Shown piece after piece: positions 61,368 through 64,000 of a stretch of 64,000 bases of DNA. Within the stretch, counting starts at the first letter, position 1. Every line of letters begins with the position of its first letter. The position numbers and the translations under genes are program-made. The stretch is taken from positions 124,001 to 188,000 of the forward strand of contig CAWJSI010000013.1 in the NCBI GenBank assembly GCA_963845485.1, in the 5' to 3' direction. The notes below the pieces were generated by a model. That model saw only the letters and a program-made list of their open reading frames with translations, ran no database searches and was not told where the DNA came from. Origin of the DNA: Bog-756 sp963845485 (GTDB taxonomy: Bacteria; Actinomycetota; Acidimicrobiia; Acidimicrobiales; RAAP-2).

Positions 61368-62288
61368 TCAGAACCCGAACCCGGCCGCCTCCACCACCGC
61401 ACGGCTGAAGGGTCGGGCCAGGGTGCGGAGCTCTGAGCAGCCCTCTTCACCGAGCGCTTCGTAGGCGAAGGTGGCGGCCCGGTCGGTCTCGGTCTCGATC
61501 TCGTCTCGTAGCCCGGCCCCCCGATCGGTGAGGGCGACCGTCGCCCGGTGGGTGCCCGAGGGCTCCACCCTGGTCACCAGGCCCCGTCCAACCAGTCGAT
61601 CGACTCCGGCTTCCCACAGCTCGTCGGGCCATCCTCGGCTCCCCTTCAAGAAGGCCTCGGGCAGGTCGCCGGTGGCCAGATGGAGCCCGAGGGCTTCCAC
61701 CGGATCGAGGTCGTGCAGGACGAGCGCGGCGATATGGCCGTCGCCGCGGTACTCGCGCAACAGGGTCTGGGCGTGCCAGAGCTGGAGATGGGGTGCGTCC
61801 GGCCAGGACAGGGCGGCGTGGGCCGCGAACAACGGCCGTCCCTCGTAACGGGCCGCGGCCCGTTCGGCCGCGCTCCGGGCCAGGCCGGCGGCCCGGACCA
61901 TTTCGGGAGCGTCGACGAGGACACCGAGCATCCGACGGAGGGAGGCGTCGGCGGCCCCGAGCCGGGCGGCCAGCACGTCGGCCGGTGGAGCGATATCCCA
62001 TGCCTCGGGGATGGCGGCGCGCACGAGTCCGGGATAGAAGTTGAAGAAGGTGGCAACCACGGTGCCGGCCCCCACCGCTCCCATGGCCGCCGCCCGGGAG
62101 GCGAAGTACCCGGCCTCGGAGCGCAGGCCCAGTCGGGCATAGGCCTGGCGAGCTTCTTCGGCGAAGTAGATCATGCCGTGGAGGGGCTCGACCGTCCGGC
62201 AGGTCTTCCGGGCGGTCAACGGATCCAGCTTCCGGTCCGAGCGGGGGGGAGTGTCGTACGCCGGAGGAGGGACGGGATCGGTGGCCAT
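61368..62288 (-). CDS. SCO6745-type conserved protein
   Basis: A 306-residue actinobacterial protein with no known reaction. The N-terminal helical half (TVEPLHGMIYFAEEARQAYARLGL, YFASRAAAMGAVGAGTVVATFFNFYPGLV, ALSWPDAPHLQLWHAQTLLREYRGDGH) is the family's signature. The C-terminal ~90 residues (ELWEAGVDRLVGRGLV, VALTDRGAGLRDEIETETDRAA) look like a MarR-type winged helix, though the protein may not bind DNA. TACCGT lies 5 nt before the ATG. It is divergent from the NfeD/SPFH pair. Confidence 0.78.
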   Translation of the reverse strand: MATDPVPPPAYDTPPRSDRKLDPLTARKTCRTVEPLHGMIYFAEEARQAYARLGLRSEAGYFASRAAAMGAVGAGTVVATFFNFYPGLVRAAIPEAWDIAPPADVLAARLGAADASLRRMLGVLVDAPEMVRAAGLARSAAERAAARYEGRPLFAAHAALSWPDAPHLQLWHAQTLLREYRGDGHIAALVLHDLDPVEALGLHLATGDLPEAFLKGSRGWPDELWEAGVDRLVGRGLVTRVEPSGTHRATVALTDRGAGLRDEIETETDRAATFAYEALGEEGCSELRTLARPFSRAVVEAAGFGF

Positions 62289-62423
62289 GGCCCACGGTAA
62301 CCCGGGTGGCGGTTTGGATCCCGCGGCCTGGCTTCAGGTGACGGGGAAGGCCGTATAGTGCTGATCGGAGGCCAGGAGGCAACTGCGCGGGCGCACGGTT
62401 CCGAGGTCGGAAGGGAGAGGGCG

Positions 62424-62636
62424 ATGCTGAACGGGGTCTCGGGCATGATCGGCGAGACCGCGGTGGTGCGCAAGCCGGTCTCCGACAGCCATCAGCCCGG
62501 TTCGGTCTTCTCCCGTGGCGAGGAGTGGTACGCCGTCTCCCTCTTTCCGGGCACCACGATCGCCGTGGGCACCACCGTCGTGGTGGCCGACGTGGAGCGG
62601 GGCCTTCTGGTCGTCTACCCCACCGACGACGCCTGA
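62424..62636 (+). CDS. NfeD-like soluble OB-fold protein
   Basis: 70 residues matching only the C-terminal OB domain of NfeD proteins (MIGETAVVRKPV, GSVFSRGEEWYAVS, GTTIAVGTTVVVADVERGLLVVYP). The membrane helices and the ClpP-like protease of full NfeD are absent. ATG 62424 has GGAAGGGAGAGG directly upstream. TATAGT at 62352-62357 is a probable promoter. The SPFH gene follows after 113 nt, the usual NfeD-stomatin pairing. Confidence 0.75.
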   Translation: MLNGVSGMIGETAVVRKPVSDSHQPGSVFSRGEEWYAVSLFPGTTIAVGTTVVVADVERGLLVVYPTDDA

Positions 62637-62749
62637 TCCCGCTGCTGGCCGGTCGCCTCACCGTCAAGGGGCCCCGGGGCGCCGCCGGGGGTTGACGCGG
62701 TGCAGTTCAGACCGTGGGGTCCTACAGTGGGATCCAGGAGGTGGTCGCC

Positions 62750-63784
62750 ATGATCATCGGTTCAGTAGGAGCTTCCATCGCACTGGCGGTGGTGGCCGTT
62801 GCCATCTTCGCCCTCATCGTCGTATTTCTGAAGTCGTGCCTGAAGGTGGTCCAGCAGGGCTGCGTCGGTGTGGTCAAGCGGTTCGGCGAGTTCAAGAGCA
62901 TCAAACAGCCGGGACTGCACGTACTCATGCCCCTGGCCGACAAGATGGACAAGGTGGACGTCAGGGAGTTCCCCCGGACCGGGGACCAACAGGCCGTGAT
63001 CACGAAGGACAATGTCTCGCTGTGGGTCAGTGCCACCATCTTCTGCCAGGTCACCGACGTCAAGCTGGCCCTGTTCGAGGTCAACGACTTCGGACTGGCC
63101 ATCGACCAGATGGCCCGCACCGCACTTCGGGCCGTGTTCGGCGAGCTGACCCTCGACGAGTCGCTCTCGGAGCGAGAGACCATCAACTCCAAGATGCAGG
63201 ACCACATGGCTGAGGCCACACTCAAGTGGGGCGTGCGGCTCAACCGCATCGAGATCCTCGACATCACCCCACCTACCAATGTGCTGCAGGCCATGTCGGA
63301 GCAGAAGGAGGCCGAGCAGCACAAGCGGGCCGCCATCCTCAAGTCCGAAGGTGAACAGCAGTCGGCCATCAACAGCGCCCAGGGGCGCAAGCAGGCCAAC
63401 GTGCTCGAGGCCGAGGGCCAAAAGCAGGCGTCGATCCTGGCCGCCGAGGCACAAAAGCAGGTGCTCGAGCTCCGCGCCGACGGCGAGAAGCGGGCAGCCC
63501 AGCTCCGCGGTGAGGGGGAGTCGGCGGCCCTGGACGCCATCGACGCCTCGGTCATCCATCCGAACACCCTGGCCATCATGCAGCTACGTGCCCTCCAGGC
63601 CCTGGCCACCTCGCCCAACTCGAAGATCGTGGTGCCCTACGAGGCAGCCGGTCTGGTGGGAGCGGCCCAGGTCCTCGTGGACGCCATGAAAGACGCAGGC
63701 ACCGGCGTCGACAGCAACGGCAACGGCAAGGGCAAGGGCAATGTCACCGGGGGTAACGGTCGGACCCCTTCGGCGACCGGCTGA
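62750..63784 (+). CDS. SPFH/band 7 (stomatin/slipin-like) membrane protein
   Basis: 344 residues. One N-terminal membrane helix (SIALAVVAVAIFALIVVFL) is followed by the SPFH domain (VQQGCVGVVKRFGEF, QPGLHVLMPLADKM, VDVREFPRTGDQQAVITKDNVSL, WGVRLNRIEILDITPP), and a long Ala/Glu/Gln/Lys coiled coil (~190-285). A short hydrophobic/Gly-Asn tail ends it. Such proteins form ring oligomers that organise membrane microdomains and protease access. AGGAGG lies 7 nt before the ATG at 62750. Confidence 0.92.
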   Translation: MIIGSVGASIALAVVAVAIFALIVVFLKSCLKVVQQGCVGVVKRFGEFKSIKQPGLHVLMPLADKMDKVDVREFPRTGDQQAVITKDNVSLWVSATIFCQVTDVKLALFEVNDFGLAIDQMARTALRAVFGELTLDESLSERETINSKMQDHMAEATLKWGVRLNRIEILDITPPTNVLQAMSEQKEAEQHKRAAILKSEGEQQSAINSAQGRKQANVLEAEGQKQASILAAEAQKQVLELRADGEKRAAQLRGEGESAALDAIDASVIHPNTLAIMQLRALQALATSPNSKIVVPYEAAGLVGAAQVLVDAMKDAGTGVDSNGNGKGKGNVTGGNGRTPSATG

Positions 63785-63789
63785 CCCCC

Positions 63790-64000
63790 TCAGGCCCCCA
63801 GGTTCGATCCCCAGCGGTCACCGAGCCGGGGGGCGACGGCAAGCAGGAGCCAGACGAACGGGGCGTACTTCGGGGCCACGATGGCCACGGGGATGGAGAT
63901 CACGATCACGAAGGCGGCAGCCATGCCCCGCGTGACCATTCCCCGAATGAGTGGTGGCGTGGCACCGCGCACGAACAGCCCCCTTCGCTGGGCCACCAGG
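63790..64000 (-). CDS. Membrane protein, C-terminal fragment (possibly TMEM175-like), truncated by window edge
   Basis: The last ~70 residues of a protein whose 5' part lies beyond 64000; the frame is open to the edge. Two hydrophobic helices (GMAAAFVIVISIPVAIVAP and YAPFVWLLLAVAPRL) follow an Arg-rich loop. The SIPVA.V.P pattern before a last helix resembles bacterial TMEM175 (DUF1211) potassium channels, but the fragment is too short to be sure. Confidence 0.45.
   Translation of the reverse strand, partial: LVAQRRGLFVRGATPPLIRGMVTRGMAAAFVIVISIPVAIVAPKYAPFVWLLLAVAPRLGDRWGSNLGA

Overview
The window is strongly GC-rich with dense, short-gapped genes. It most likely comes from an actinobacterium of the class Acidimicrobiia or a near relative. 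The clues are: coenzyme F420 genes (cofD, cofE), an SCO6745-type protein, a giant glycosyltransferase followed by a DUF5719 protein, a WbbL-like rhamnosyltransferase, secA-prfB-ftsE-ftsX in a row, Thr-rich surface tails, and a cell-wall amidase with GYWLVASDGG repeats that I associate with this class. No rRNA, tRNA, CRISPR array, insertion sequence, prophage or plasmid function was found. It reads as ordinary chromosome rather than an island.

Layout. 1-9.8 kb: the end of an AftD-like arabinofuranosyltransferase, then metabolic genes (nitroreductase, rhodanese-MoeB fusion, methylmalonyl-CoA-type mutase subunit, GNAT, M20 amidohydrolase, biotin-dependent carboxylase alpha subunit) and birA, which supplies biotin to the carboxylase. 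9.9-19.2 kb: a sugar-nucleotide and glycosyltransferase cluster (rmlB, rmlD, ugd, a UDP-xylose synthase-like gene, two GT2 enzymes, an anchored Thr-rich protein, a frameshifted ManC-like gene, a GalE-like epimerase). 19.3-23.3 kb: RNA helicase, FKBP, and cofE/cofD. 23.4-27.9 kb: three consecutive GT4 glycosyltransferases and an RMD-like reductase, closed by a strong terminator. 28.6-33.7 kb: the giant GT2-membrane protein and DUF5719. 33.7-42.9 kb: two small Cys-cluster proteins, an SRPBCC protein, ftsH, a CPBP protease, a large membrane protein, a LON-domain protein and the amidase. 43-46 kb: phosphomannomutase, a Trm112-like protein and a phosphosugar isomerase, which feed GDP-mannose synthesis. 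46-53.7 kb: hpf, secA, prfB, ftsE, ftsX and a serine hydrolase. 53.7-64 kb: rmlA-like, acyl-CoA synthetase, acyl-CoA dehydrogenase, an archaeal-type riboflavin synthase, bioA-bioF-bioD, SCO6745-type, and an NfeD-like/SPFH pair.

How it works together. Much of the window builds a rhamnose-, mannose- and pentose-containing cell envelope polysaccharide from dTDP-, GDP- and UDP-sugars. Cell division and secretion genes (ftsEX, amidase, secA) sit among these. A second theme is biotin: synthesis (bioAFD), attachment (birA) and use (carboxylase feeding the mutase). Many genes without a Shine-Dalgarno sequence have a TANNNT box 5-11 nt before the start codon, which points to widespread leaderless transcription. 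Three such boxes precede very short ORFs, two of them overlapping the start of ftsE or cofD. The most unusual single gene is the archaeal-type riboflavin synthase at 57.5-58.0 kb.
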